Origin: Oceanospirillum sediminis
GTDB taxonomy: Bacteria; Pseudomonadota; Gammaproteobacteria; Pseudomonadales; Halomonadaceae
Reading direction: 5' to 3'
Length of the DNA: 51,384 bases
Assembly (NCBI RefSeq): GCF_014164585.1
Contig: NZ_JACJFM010000032.1
Location: 5,354-56,737 of the forward strand
A program made the translations under genes and the position numbers. A model generated the notes under the pieces. The model did no database searches. It was not told where the DNA came from and saw nothing but the letters and a program-made list of their open reading frames with translations. This document shows positions 1-9,310 of the stretch, in pieces; within the stretch, counting starts at the first letter, position 1; each line of letters opens with the position of its first letter.

Positions 1-1082
1 GCGTGATGTATTACCAAGGAGAGGGGGGCGAGCAATCTGATCAACAGGCCCTACACTGGTATCAGAAAGCGGCTGAGCAGGGACATGCAAACGCTCAATA
101 CAATCTTGGCGTGATGTATTACCAAGGAGAGGGGGGCGAGCAATCTGATCAACAGGCCCTACACTGGTATCAGAAAGCGGCTGAGCAGGGACATGCAAAG
201 GCTCAATACAATCTTGGCGTGATGTATTGCCAAGGAGAGGGGGGCGAGCAATCTGATCAACAGGCCCTACACTGGTATCAGAAAGCGGCTGGGCAGGGAG
301 ATGCTAAGGCTCAAACTAATCTTGGCCGGATGTATGAGAATGGCCGTGGTGTCGAGCAATCTGATGAACAAGCTGTCTTCTGGTATCAGAAAGCGGCTGA
401 TCAGGGAGATTCTAAAGCTCAAGCCTTTCTTGGCTTGATGTATCAGTTTGGCCTGGGTGTTGAGCAGTCTGATGAACAAGCTGTCTTCTGGTATCAGAAA
501 GCGGCTGATCAGGGAGATGCAGAAGCTCAAACCTATCTTGGCTGGATGTATCAGAATGAGCAATTATATACTCAGGCCTCACACTGGTATCAGAAAGCGG
601 CTGAGCAGGGACTGGCAGAAGCTCAAACCTATCTTCGCTGGATGTATCAAGAGGCCGCTGATCAGGAGAATGCAATAGCTCAATATTATCTGGGTCTAAC
701 GCTTCTGCAAGGCTTAAGTATTGAACAATCAGGTGTCCAATAAGAAGGCCTCGGTGGTCAAGCCCACTGGCTTCAGAAGGCCACTGAGCAGGGACATGCA
801 AACGCCCAAAACAATCTTGGCGGAATGTATTACCAAGGAGAGGGTGTTGAGCAGGATTTCCAACAAGCTGCCCATTGGTATCAGAAATCCGCTGAGCAGG
901 GGTATGCAAAAGCTCAATACAATCTTGGCCTAATGTATTACCAAGGAGAGGGTATTAAGCTGGATCTCCAACAAGCTGCCCGCTGGATTAAGAAGGCCGC
1001 TGAGCAGGGATACGCTAATGCTGAACAAGCTCTAATTAAAATACAACAAGAAATTGAAGGTTATAAATTTGGGGTAAACTGA
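1..1082 (+). pseudogene. Sel1-repeat protein, 5'-truncated by the window, interrupted by an in-frame TAA
   Basis: The product is built of about ten 36-residue Sel1-like repeats (pattern GxAxAQxNLGxMYxxGxGxxxDxxQAxxWYxKAAEQ). Such TPR-related solenoids bind proteins and are often secreted or periplasmic. The reading frame is open from the first base of the window, so the true start and any signal peptide lie outside. A TAA at 741-743 stops the protein, yet the same frame continues with more Sel1 repeats until a TGA at 1080-1082. This is a nonsense interruption, not a frameshift. The downstream part could restart at ATG 825, but I see no convincing ribosome site there. An intact relative lies at 49693-50661. 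Family assignment is firm; loss of function is inferred. Confidence 0.8.
3..310 (+). repeat. 108-bp tandem DNA repeats inside the Sel1 gene
   Basis: Three consecutive 108-bp units (36 codons each) are almost identical at the DNA level, with only scattered single-base changes. Later repeats of the same gene have diverged. This suggests recent unequal crossing-over or slippage within the gene, and the array may extend left of the window. Confidence 0.85.
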
Positions 1083-1586
1083 AGTCTGCAAGCTTTGAAT
1101 GAGCCGTTTGATCTGGCTATGCTCTGTACTTTCTGGCCAGATCAATGGCTTCCTCTTTCCCGATCCCTAGATACAGGGCTGTGTTTTCTATGTTGATGTG
1201 TCCCAGAATTTCCTGAACACCTTTCAAATTTCCTGTGTTGGCATACATTATGCTTGGGTTAACACGCCTCAACGAGTGACTTGCATATACCTGAGTATTG
1301 ATCTCAGCTCTGGTAAACCAGCGCTTCACAATCGCTCTGTATGCGTGTGCCGTGATGTGGGGGCTTCTTTTCCCTCGAAGAGGCGTGAACAAATAATCAT
1401 CACCACTTTTGCCTGTCTGTTCCAGATATTTTTTAAATATTTCAATCGTTTCCTCTTTCAGAACTCCGACAGCCACACCTTCGTTTGTCCCTTTCTTTTT
1501 TGTCTTCCTTTTTGTCTTTTTCGGTCTCAGTTTGATGGTGTCGATGATCTCACCACCTTTGATGATATGAGAGACCTGCAGGGCTA
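1076..1586. repeat. Left copy of a 0.5-kb direct repeat (Sel1 3' end plus recombinase 3' part)
   Basis: This segment reappears at 50655-51163 in the same orientation, at high identity by eye, with two single-base indels. Both copies place the end of a Sel1-repeat gene next to the convergent 3' end of a tyrosine recombinase gene. The right copy stops where an IS630-type element enters. Confidence 0.85.
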
Positions 1587-1764
1587 CCAGATCAGATCCT
1601 CTGAATGAGGTATCTATAGCCAGCTCAAACATGAGAAGTTCCCTCAGGTTATCACTGGCCTTCAGTAAATTACGGATCGTTTGCACCTGATCCAGAGACA
1701 GTGGTGGTTTTGTTCCAACGTCTTTGTCCCGGTTCCAGGGGATATAGCCTTTCTGATTTGCCAT
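1117..1764 (-). CDS. Tyrosine-type site-specific recombinase (integrase), catalytic domain only
   Basis: A short phage-integrase-family enzyme that cuts and rejoins DNA through a 3'-phosphotyrosine. Counting from the ATG at 1764, the catalytic residues appear in order: Arg55 (in FRGSDL), His163-x-x-Arg166 (HSLR), His189 (LGH) and Tyr198 (NTALYLGI). A Lys/Arg-rich beta-hairpin stretch lies at about 81-91. At about 215 residues it has only the catalytic domain, without a usual N-terminal core-binding domain. A TTG at 1806 would add 14 residues; neither start has a clear ribosome site. The frame is also continuous with the 66-residue gene upstream, separated by one TGA. A frameshifted second copy lies at 50696-51163. 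Confidence 0.85.
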   Translation of the reverse strand: MANQKGYIPWNRDKDVGTKPPLSLDQVQTIRNLLKASDNLRELLMFELAIDTSFRGSDLVALQVSHIIKGGEIIDTIKLRPKKTKRKTKKKGTNEGVAVGVLKEETIEIFKKYLEQTGKSGDDYLFTPLRGKRSPHITAHAYRAIVKRWFTRAEINTQVYASHSLRRVNPSIMYANTGNLKGVQEILGHINIENTALYLGIGKEEAIDLARKYRA

Positions 1765-1809
1765 GAGATTTAAATTTAAGTGGTAAGAGTCCGGAGAATG
1801 GTTCAAATT

Positions 1810-2010
1810 TCACACAGAAGCGTGATACTGAGATGCTGAAGCCCAGAGATTCACCCAGATACGGGCGTTTTCTTTCTCTTCCGGGGTACTGGCCAGAATC
1901 TGGCGGTCACAGGCTGCGCTGATGCGTTTCTGGATATACAGCTTTCTTTTTGTCTTCTGTGATCTGATCAGGTGTTCTGCAGAAGATTTTTCCCACCATT
2001 TTCCAGCCAT
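1810..2010 (-). CDS. Small protein of unknown function upstream of the recombinase
   Basis: A 66-residue, basic and Trp-containing protein that I do not recognise. The start is well supported: GAGGGG lies six bases before the ATG. Its TGA is followed after three bases by the TTG start option of the recombinase, in the same frame, so the two are surely co-transcribed. It could be a recombination accessory factor, or the N-terminal part of a longer recombinase cut by a stop codon. It does not resemble a standard core-binding domain or a known excisionase, so no function is assigned. Confidence 0.55.
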   Translation of the reverse strand: MAGKWWEKSSAEHLIRSQKTKRKLYIQKRISAACDRQILASTPEEKENARIWVNLWASASQYHASV

Positions 2011-2028
2011 AAAATGCCCCTCAGAAAT

Positions 2029-2147
2029 TTACGCTTCTAATGCTATTCTAATAATAGCGTAAGTTATTGCAAGGCGTATTTTATAAAATCCTCTTAAATC
2101 AGATAGTTAAGCCATTTTAAAACTTACGCTTTTAACCAATAGCATAA
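2029..2147. promoter_or_regulatory. Two TTACGCT inverted-repeat pairs upstream of the recombinase unit
   Basis: TTACGCT at 2029-2035 pairs with AGCGTAA at 2056-2062. A second TTACGCT at 2124-2130 pairs imperfectly with AGCATAA at 2141-2147. The surroundings are A/T-rich and end just before the 66-residue gene. Repeated dyads in front of a recombinase gene suit operator or recombinase-binding sites; which one is unknown. Confidence 0.45.
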
Positions 2148-2410
2148 ATTTTTATGACAAATAGACTTCTTATAGCTGTAAGTAGGGAGGAGTGCCTTTC
2201 AGGAAAACCGTCAAATCCATAGCAAAGGTATAATCATTACAACGATAATTTACCTGAGGTGGAAACACTGGCAAGCGTCCTGGCTTTCGAAAGAAAAGTT
2301 TTCTCTGGGAAAATAAGCTACCCCGTCGCAAGCGACAGGAAATAGAATTCTGCACTTAAAGAATCTAGCTATATATTAGCCAAATATAATAAATAGCTAG
2401 TAATTGATGG
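2148..2410. other. No gene recognised
   Basis: This stretch separates the recombinase module from the resolvase gene. An open frame of about 60 codons exists on the minus strand, but it has no ribosome site or recognisable composition, so I do not call it. I see no strong terminator or repeat here. Confidence 0.5.
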
Positions 2411-3076
<666 letters not shown>

Positions 3077-3114
3077 GAAAAAATGAGGTATGTATAGTCA
3101 AACTTATCCTGGCG

Positions 3115-3306
3115 TCAGTTCTTTATTAACAGGCTCAGTTTGTCGAAGGTTGACAGAGAGTAAAAACAGAAGTCATCAGAGCTACATTGAGGACAATAAT
3201 CTGGAGGTAGCTCACCTTTCGTCAGGGCATCAGATTTAGGTGCAAATATTTTACTCCACCCACATTTATTGCAGATTATTTTTTTAGATTTTGGCTGTAT
3301 AGGCAT
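3115..3306 (-). CDS. Small zinc-ribbon protein
   Basis: A 63-residue protein with two CxxC pairs (CNKC near residue 12 and CPQC near residue 38), the pattern of a zinc ribbon that binds one zinc ion. It has no other recognisable domain. An AGG lies eight bases before the start. It sits between the res-like site and the Hsp70-like operon, reads the same way, but is separated from the operon by a large hairpin at 3414-3453. Partner and role are unknown; nucleic-acid binding would be typical for the fold. Confidence 0.55.
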   Translation of the reverse strand: MPIQPKSKKIICNKCGWSKIFAPKSDALTKGELPPDYCPQCSSDDFCFYSLSTFDKLSLLIKN

Positions 3307-3413
3307 TTTTGTAAGCCTGAAATATGATGATAATAACCCAGGTGCTCAGAGGGCTGAGCAAATAGTGTATTATTTGCTGATTGGCTTATTTGAATTTGCA
3401 GATACACCACTTT

Positions 3414-3453
3414 TCTTCTTTCTGTTTTCAGAGGTGAGAAAACAGAAAGAAGA
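3414..3453. repeat. Perfect 16-bp inverted repeat after the Hsp70-like operon
   Basis: TCTTCTTTCTGTTTTC at 3414-3429 pairs perfectly with 3438-3453 across an 8-base loop. Smaller dyads sit just to the left: GCTCAG/CTGAGC near 3340-3360 and AGCAAATA/TATTTGCT near 3356-3378. The position, about 25 bp after the last stop codon of the operon, suits an RNA 3'-end or processing hairpin. It lacks the G/C stem and U-tract of a classic intrinsic terminator, and it may instead mark an element end. Confidence 0.6.
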
Positions 3454-3478
3454 CTGCAAATAGGGTGTCTTGTCAGAA

Positions 3479-5650
3479 TCAACTTAACTCAAGGGTATGA
3501 AAATTATCTTGTACGATTTGATCAAGCTTATCAGCTGATTCTGCAGTACAGATTTCTATCTTGTCTGGAGCAATAGCACGAGCAAACAGGCGTTGTTTAT
3601 CCACAAACTGAGCTAGCTCTAGCGGAATAAAGTTCAACTCGTCAGAACTGGATTCCAGTGTACCGTCATGAGCAAGAGGCGATGTGGTATAAACAAGATC
3701 AAACCGACCATTCAGTACGACACCAATCTCCTGCCAGGTCTGATAGCTCGCATTACGTTTCAATTGGGGGTGAAAATGGCCACGACGAATACGGCCTATG
3801 TAATACTTAAAGGGCGCTTCCCCAGCACTTTTCTCACGGGCATGATTCACTATTTTCACCGGATTTCCGGGTACTAAGTCCAAAAGTCCAAGAGCAACAC
3901 CTGTTTTAGCCGTCACCTTATCCGGCTGTTCTGACGACATATTCAAAGGGTGGTGTAATATATAGCGTACGCTATCATCAGCGTTAGTCAAAGCGAGGTT
4001 GGAATCTACTCCTAAGATATTCTGTAAAACCTTCTCAAGGATTACAGAGCGACTCGCATTACCCGCCAATAAAATATGTACTTCTTGTGGCTGATGATTG
4101 TGTTCATTGAAGGCTTCGCACATAGAGGTAAAGAACTTATCCACGCCACTTTGTATACGCTCTTCAAGATACTCCCCCAACAGTTCATAGGGGACTTCCA
4201 GCTCTAAATTGACCTCTTTATCCGAACGATTGAGCAGTTTAATCTTTTCAATGCCCTGATTATTCTCCTGACCCTGCTCCATAAAACTACGTAACCGGGA
4301 CATCACTATTTGAGTATTGGTCAGAGCCGCCAGAGTAGTGTCAATCAGCATCTCAGAACCTGGGAAAACATCAGCATTCACCGGCATGCTAATGGCAATA
4401 CGGTGTTCTCGCAGCAAACTTTGATTAGCTTTAAATACCAGATAGGCCAGATTTTCCAGTAAGTTCTCACCGCCTAGATAAGCGTCACCGGAAGCCCCAA
4501 AGTGCTCAAAGACAATATCATAACCCTCATCATCTTCGTCATCTGTAGGCTCTCGATAGATACCGAAATCAAAGTCTGTGGTACCACCACCAAAATCAAA
4601 GACGGCATAGGTAACCCCCTCTTCTGTAGGCTCAATATTATGCTGCTGTAAAGCAGCAGCCGCAAAAGCAACGGGCTCTGAAGCGATCTCTTCTACTTCA
4701 AAGCGATTAAAAATATCCTGAGTAATGAGCGTTTCCGGTAGGCTACGCTGCAATCCACGGCGGAAAGAGGCCAGAATTTTATCTTTTATCCGCTGCGGAT
4801 AAGTCACCGGAAAGGTCATACAGTAGCGCAGAAAAATGCCACGCTTACGCCAGTTAATTGTTAATCCCAGGTAATAGGCATAAAGCTCGATAGGATCAAA
4901 GTTATCGTCTGAGCTGACTGTCAGTGGCAAACCTTTTATAGGGTTCCTCAATTCAAGTGGTGGCAACACCATTTCACGTTGATTAACCCTATCCTTAATT
5001 CTGGCAGGGCTGATCTTATCCTCTTTTAAAGCCCAGTGCTTCAGGTTGGTGAGAATACTGGATGTAACCTCAGGATCACCTTCATTGTCTTTAAGCTCAG
5101 ATAACGCTTCGTGGGAACAGCGTATATCTCCCCAACGTATCGATGGTTTATAGGTTGTTTCCTGCCATTGAGGTAAAGCCTTATCCAAGTCGATAAATGC
5201 TAATGCTGTAGGGTTTTCAAAATGCTCTGGCTTTGTCGAATCAAAATAGTCTTTCACACCCACTCTGATCAGGTGCTTTTTTCCCCCTTCTTTATAAGCC
5301 ACCACTGTACTGCTGGTACCAAAATCAATGGCTACTGGCCATGGTTCAACATCTTGCGCCGGATCACGACCACGAAGGGTTGGATAATCTTCTGGTGGTT
5401 CACGTTGCCAGAACTCCCACAGACCTTTATTAGGATCGGTCAGATCCGTAGCGTCTAAAACAGGCAGTGGGCTTACATTGCTATCCAGCAACAAGTAGAT
5501 ATCTGAACAATCTTCTTTCTGTACAGAGTGCCCTGATTTTTCATCTATATTCTGGGCCTTAGGATCACTTTTTCGTTGGTCGCTTTGTTGTTCGGATTTT
5601 AGCTCATTCAAGCGCGTTAAAATATGAAGATGATGTGTATTAGCAAACAT
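3479..5650 (-). CDS. Hsp70/actin-fold ATPase, paralogue 2, last gene of the operon
   Basis: A 723-residue protein whose residues 105-600 form an Hsp70-like nucleotide-binding domain. It shows phosphate-1 motif DFGTSSTVVAY (109-119), phosphate-2 motif DFGGGTTDFDFG (352-363), and adenosine-type motif LLAGNAS (527-533) followed by TGVALGLLDL (about 583-592). It lacks a recognisable DnaK substrate-binding domain; the roughly 120-residue tail is shared with the neighbouring paralogue. AGGGATTCAGA precedes the ATG, like the start of that paralogue 12 bp upstream. ATP-driven conformational switching or polymerisation is expected from the fold, but the substrate is unknown. It should act with the HerA-like ATPase of the same operon. 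Confidence 0.85.
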   Translation of the reverse strand: MFANTHHLHILTRLNELKSEQQSDQRKSDPKAQNIDEKSGHSVQKEDCSDIYLLLDSNVSPLPVLDATDLTDPNKGLWEFWQREPPEDYPTLRGRDPAQDVEPWPVAIDFGTSSTVVAYKEGGKKHLIRVGVKDYFDSTKPEHFENPTALAFIDLDKALPQWQETTYKPSIRWGDIRCSHEALSELKDNEGDPEVTSSILTNLKHWALKEDKISPARIKDRVNQREMVLPPLELRNPIKGLPLTVSSDDNFDPIELYAYYLGLTINWRKRGIFLRYCMTFPVTYPQRIKDKILASFRRGLQRSLPETLITQDIFNRFEVEEIASEPVAFAAAALQQHNIEPTEEGVTYAVFDFGGGTTDFDFGIYREPTDDEDDEGYDIVFEHFGASGDAYLGGENLLENLAYLVFKANQSLLREHRIAISMPVNADVFPGSEMLIDTTLAALTNTQIVMSRLRSFMEQGQENNQGIEKIKLLNRSDKEVNLELEVPYELLGEYLEERIQSGVDKFFTSMCEAFNEHNHQPQEVHILLAGNASRSVILEKVLQNILGVDSNLALTNADDSVRYILHHPLNMSSEQPDKVTAKTGVALGLLDLVPGNPVKIVNHAREKSAGEAPFKYYIGRIRRGHFHPQLKRNASYQTWQEIGVVLNGRFDLVYTTSPLAHDGTLESSSDELNFIPLELAQFVDKQRLFARAIAPDKIEICTAESADKLDQIVQDNFHTLELS

Positions 5651-5662
5651 TCTGAATCCCTG

Positions 5663-8470
5663 TTAACTGGCCAAACTTAATAACTGAACAGTCACTGAGC
5701 TTTCATGCTGCAGAGCTTCTACACGATCGGCTGTGGTCAGTTCAATCTGATCTGGAGCGATTGCACGAGCAAAGACCCGTTCACCCGGTTGAGCATGATC
5801 AAAAGTCAGACGTTTATGAGTGAGAACAGGATCGTCCTGCTTCACTGTGCCTGTATTGGCAACAGGGGATTGGCTGGAGACAAGGATAAAGGTTCCTTCT
5901 CGCACAGGCCCCAGCTCATGCCACTGATTGTACTGTGCGTGGCGTTTCAATCCGGGCTTAAACGCACGCCGTTTAATACAGCCGACGAAATAATCAAATG
6001 GGGCCTCGCCATCAGAAGCGATTGCTGAACGATTAACCACTTTCACCGCTGAACCAGGACATAGATCCAATAAGCCCAGAGCGACCCCCGTTTTTGTAGT
6101 CGGTTTATAAGGGTTATCATCACTTTGAATGATCGGTGCATGAACATTAAAGCCCACCTCAAGAGCGCCAAATAGCTCGTCAGTCAGCTCTGCCACCTGA
6201 CTCGCATATGGATTAATCAACTCATCATCCGGGGTTTCTGTACCAGAGTTATTCAGACCAAACATCGCTTGCAGTGCCGGTGATAAGCTGGCGTTGCCAG
6301 CGAGGAAAATTTCTACTGATTCAGGTTTTACACCGGATCCTGTAAAGGCCTTATGCATCGCAGAGAAAAAGTTAATAACACCTTTTGCTAAACGCTGATT
6401 GAGAAAATCCTCAAGTTGCTCATAAGGCAGTGTCAGTTCATAGGTGTCGCTTTTGCCATCACGGTTAATAAGATTGAGTTTTTCAATACCCTGACTATTT
6501 TGCTCACGAGCTTCCCAATAAGGGCGTAAACGACTCATAAGCATCTGGGTATTGGTGTAAGCTGCACGCGTTTTTTCCAGTAGCATTTCTGAACCAGGAA
6601 AATCATCCGCATCCAATGGCTTGGTAAACGCTATTTTCTTTTCACGGCACAGTGCTTGATTAGTCTTAAACACTTCATAGGCCAAGTTCTCAAGTAAGTT
6701 TTCACCGCCTAAGAACTTATCCCCTGAAGCACCAAAGTGCTCAAAGACTTCTTCATAGCCCTGATCCTCTTCTTCTGGCGTTGGCTCCCGATACAAGCCA
6801 AAATCAAAGTCTGTGGTACCACCACCAAAATCAAATACGCCGTAAGCCACACCTTCTTCTGTCGGTTCAATATTAAAATAAGGCAATGCCGTTGCAGCGA
6901 AAGCCGCTGGCTCAGAAGCTCGTTCTTCTACAGAAAATTCATTAAAAATCTGCTGACCAATTAAGGTATCCGGTAAAGAGCGTTGTAGACCACGGCGAAA
7001 TGAAGCCAGGATCTTATCCTTGACCTGCTGCGGATAAGCTACTGGGAAGGTCATATAATACTTAAGAAAGATACCGCGCTGTCGCCAGTTAATCGTCAAC
7101 CCCAGAAACCAGGCATAAAGCTCAATAGGATCAAAAGGGTCTTCATCACTTACCGTCAGTCGCTGACCTTTAATAGGGTTACGCAGGGTCAAAGAGGGCA
7201 GTTCCATCTCATGATGGTTGACCTGATCACTGATACGCACTGCCATCTCTTTAGCTTCCCGCAATGCCCAGTGCTTAATTTTAGCCAGGACACTGGTGGT
7301 AATACTGAGGTCGCCTTCATTATCGCGTAGACGGGTTAACGCTTCATGGGAACAGCGTACATCATTCCACTTGACCTTAGGGCGATAAGCACTTGCTTGC
7401 CAAGCTGATAACGTTTTAGGAAGATCGACAAACTCCAGTACGGTAGGATTTTCAAAATGCCCTGCTTCCGGTTTACTAAAGTGATCTTTAACACCAATAC
7501 GCAGTAACTTTTTCTGCCCATTTTCCTGATAGGCTACCACTGTACTACTGGTGCCAAAATCGATGGCAATGGGCCAATCTTTAACATCCAGCACTGGATC
7601 TCGCGGGCGGATATGAAACTTGTGTAATAAGCTAGCATCTACGCCATATAACTCCCATAAGCCCTTATCCTGATCAGATAACTGGTTTTGCTCCAGCTTA
7701 GGCAGAGGACTGGAAGTACTGTCAATATTAGTGAAATATTCACCAATATGTAGATTAGGCATTTGCCAAGCATTTTTAACACATAGTTTTATAACATTGT
7801 CCCAATAGGGAGCTTTACTATTTAAATGGTAAGCCTGCTTAACCATTTTTCCCACAGACTCAATATCATGTTGAAACACCAGGCCCTGATTCAGGGCTAG
7901 CGTAATCAGCTGCTCTATTGGTACACTTCTGCAACTTAATAAACGTCCATTACCGTTTGGATTAGAGGACCAGCTAGAAGGATTATCACATAAATTTACA
8001 CTGCCACTTAAAGTAATCCAAACTGTACTGTTATTTATAATTCTGCGATTCATCATAAGCAGAGGATTATTTGGCAGCTGAACAAACTCTCCTAGTTCTT
8101 TCTTAGATGGGGTCTTCCAAGTGTCTAGCTGTAGTTTAATCTGATCATTACTTTTGTTACAATTCATTGAAATGGTACTATGTACCTCTGGCTGTGCATC
8201 CCATAGTAGATTTGTATGAGTATCAAATAACGCCAATTCATTTTTTTCAGGGTCTGCAATAAAATAAAGGCGCTGCTTTTCTTTTAATAATTGAATTACA
8301 TTCTGGAACTGATCACAGATCGATGCAGCAATACTCTGTTGCAAAGCAGGGTTGAGTTTTTGCCACTGACTTTGATCTGCCTTCAACCATTTCAGATAAA
8401 TAGATAAAAAATCCGGTAATGTTTCTTTGTTATATGATTTATTAGCATTATTTTTATGTTGTTCGCCCAT
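5663..8470 (-). CDS. Hsp70/actin-fold ATPase, paralogue 1, with N-terminal extension
   Basis: About 935 residues from the ATG at 8470. I chose this start because AGGGA lies six bases upstream, as in the paralogue; a TTG at 8512 would add 14 residues and abut the previous stop. Residues 1 to about 285 are a unique N-terminal region with no family I recognise. An Hsp70-like domain follows: DFGTSSTVVAY near 304, DFGGGTTDFDFG near 547, LAGNAS near 724, then TGVALGLLDL. The ATPase core and C-terminal tail align closely with the downstream gene, so the pair arose by duplication. The two could form a hetero-oligomer, with the extension giving one subunit a distinct partner. No canonical substrate-binding domain is visible. 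Confidence 0.85.
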   Translation of the reverse strand: MGEQHKNNANKSYNKETLPDFLSIYLKWLKADQSQWQKLNPALQQSIAASICDQFQNVIQLLKEKQRLYFIADPEKNELALFDTHTNLLWDAQPEVHSTISMNCNKSNDQIKLQLDTWKTPSKKELGEFVQLPNNPLLMMNRRIINNSTVWITLSGSVNLCDNPSSWSSNPNGNGRLLSCRSVPIEQLITLALNQGLVFQHDIESVGKMVKQAYHLNSKAPYWDNVIKLCVKNAWQMPNLHIGEYFTNIDSTSSPLPKLEQNQLSDQDKGLWELYGVDASLLHKFHIRPRDPVLDVKDWPIAIDFGTSSTVVAYQENGQKKLLRIGVKDHFSKPEAGHFENPTVLEFVDLPKTLSAWQASAYRPKVKWNDVRCSHEALTRLRDNEGDLSITTSVLAKIKHWALREAKEMAVRISDQVNHHEMELPSLTLRNPIKGQRLTVSDEDPFDPIELYAWFLGLTINWRQRGIFLKYYMTFPVAYPQQVKDKILASFRRGLQRSLPDTLIGQQIFNEFSVEERASEPAAFAATALPYFNIEPTEEGVAYGVFDFGGGTTDFDFGLYREPTPEEEDQGYEEVFEHFGASGDKFLGGENLLENLAYEVFKTNQALCREKKIAFTKPLDADDFPGSEMLLEKTRAAYTNTQMLMSRLRPYWEAREQNSQGIEKLNLINRDGKSDTYELTLPYEQLEDFLNQRLAKGVINFFSAMHKAFTGSGVKPESVEIFLAGNASLSPALQAMFGLNNSGTETPDDELINPYASQVAELTDELFGALEVGFNVHAPIIQSDDNPYKPTTKTGVALGLLDLCPGSAVKVVNRSAIASDGEAPFDYFVGCIKRRAFKPGLKRHAQYNQWHELGPVREGTFILVSSQSPVANTGTVKQDDPVLTHKRLTFDHAQPGERVFARAIAPDQIELTTADRVEALQHESSVTVQLLSLAS

Positions 8471-8512
8471 CGTCGATCCCTGTATATAATCTTTAAAATC
8501 AAACTCTGGCAA

Positions 8513-9310
8513 TCAGGTACGTACCAAAGGTTTTTTCTGTAATTTACCCGCAGCATTAAAGATACCGGGTAGCCAGACTTCGGAGATTTGCTCACCTTTA
8601 GGTGTCGCCCGGCTATGTAGCTGATGGTCAAAGGCAATATCGGGTTCCGGGCAAGATAATTCAGCACGACGGGAACGCAATGTCAGGTTATAAAAAGTAA
8701 GGGATGAATCCAGAATGTTGTTCTCGACCTGAGTTACCGGCCGCTGATCAGCCTTACACCGACTGGCCAGGCGATCCCACAACTCCAATACCTGATCCCA
8801 TTGACTTAGGGTAGCAACAAGCCTTAATAGCGCTTGTCCCTCTGATTCATTGTGATGTAACCATAGGTCTGCCAGCTCAGCATCCTGCTGAACCTGAGCT
8901 AATAGCTCTAATGCAGGCTGCAGCTCATTAAGCAAGATTTTTTGTGGTGCAGCAACAACGGCAGATTCAGGGGTATCAAGGTTGTGTTCTGCTTCTAATG
9001 CGATTTCTGATACCGCTTCATATGCATCATTCTCAACCTCATTTGGCTGTAGTACTGGTTCAACCTGATCTATTTCGGCCACCTGGTTGATTGAATCGCA
9101 TGCGACCTTTTCTGCTTCTTCAGGATTATCAATTGTTGAGCCCTGATTATCGCCGCCTAACACAACCTGACGTAACAGTGCTTGTAGTTTAGGATCACGT
9201 TCCACCAGGATAAGAAAATCCAAATAAGTTAGCTTTTCATGAAAATAGGGAGCTGTGATTTGGTGATAACGCTTAACGGCTGCCATTTCGTTCTCATACA
9301 CAGGCTTCAT
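8513..9310 (-). CDS. Operon protein of unknown function
   Basis: A soluble-looking protein of about 265 residues with an acidic middle (about 60-120, rich in Glu, Val and Ala) and Leu-rich segments (about 125-190) that look helical. I recognise no domain. Its start overlaps the end of the gene before it, and its TGA lies just ahead of the first Hsp70-like gene, so translation is probably coupled. Starts at 9310 (ATG), 9316 (TTG) or 9286 (ATG, eight bases past the upstream stop) are all possible. The context suggests an adaptor between the ATPases; that is inference. Confidence 0.6.
   Translation of the reverse strand: MKPVYENEMAAVKRYHQITAPYFHEKLTYLDFLILVERDPKLQALLRQVVLGGDNQGSTIDNPEEAEKVACDSINQVAEIDQVEPVLQPNEVENDAYEAVSEIALEAEHNLDTPESAVVAAPQKILLNELQPALELLAQVQQDAELADLWLHHNESEGQALLRLVATLSQWDQVLELWDRLASRCKADQRPVTQVENNILDSSLTFYNLTLRSRRAELSCPEPDIAFDHQLHSRATPKGEQISEVWLPGIFNAAGKLQKKPLVRT

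Noticed and set aside
412-909. Long minus-strand frames opposite the Sel1 gene
   Set aside because: They mirror the regular Sel1 codon pattern and have no ribosome site; shadow of the repeats.
2170-2355. 61-codon minus-strand frame
   Set aside because: No ribosome site, no recognisable composition, and it starts in A/T-rich intergenic DNA.
3479-8470. DnaK chaperone operon
   Set aside because: The proteins share only the nucleotide-binding fold; no substrate-binding domain, dnaJ or grpE neighbour.
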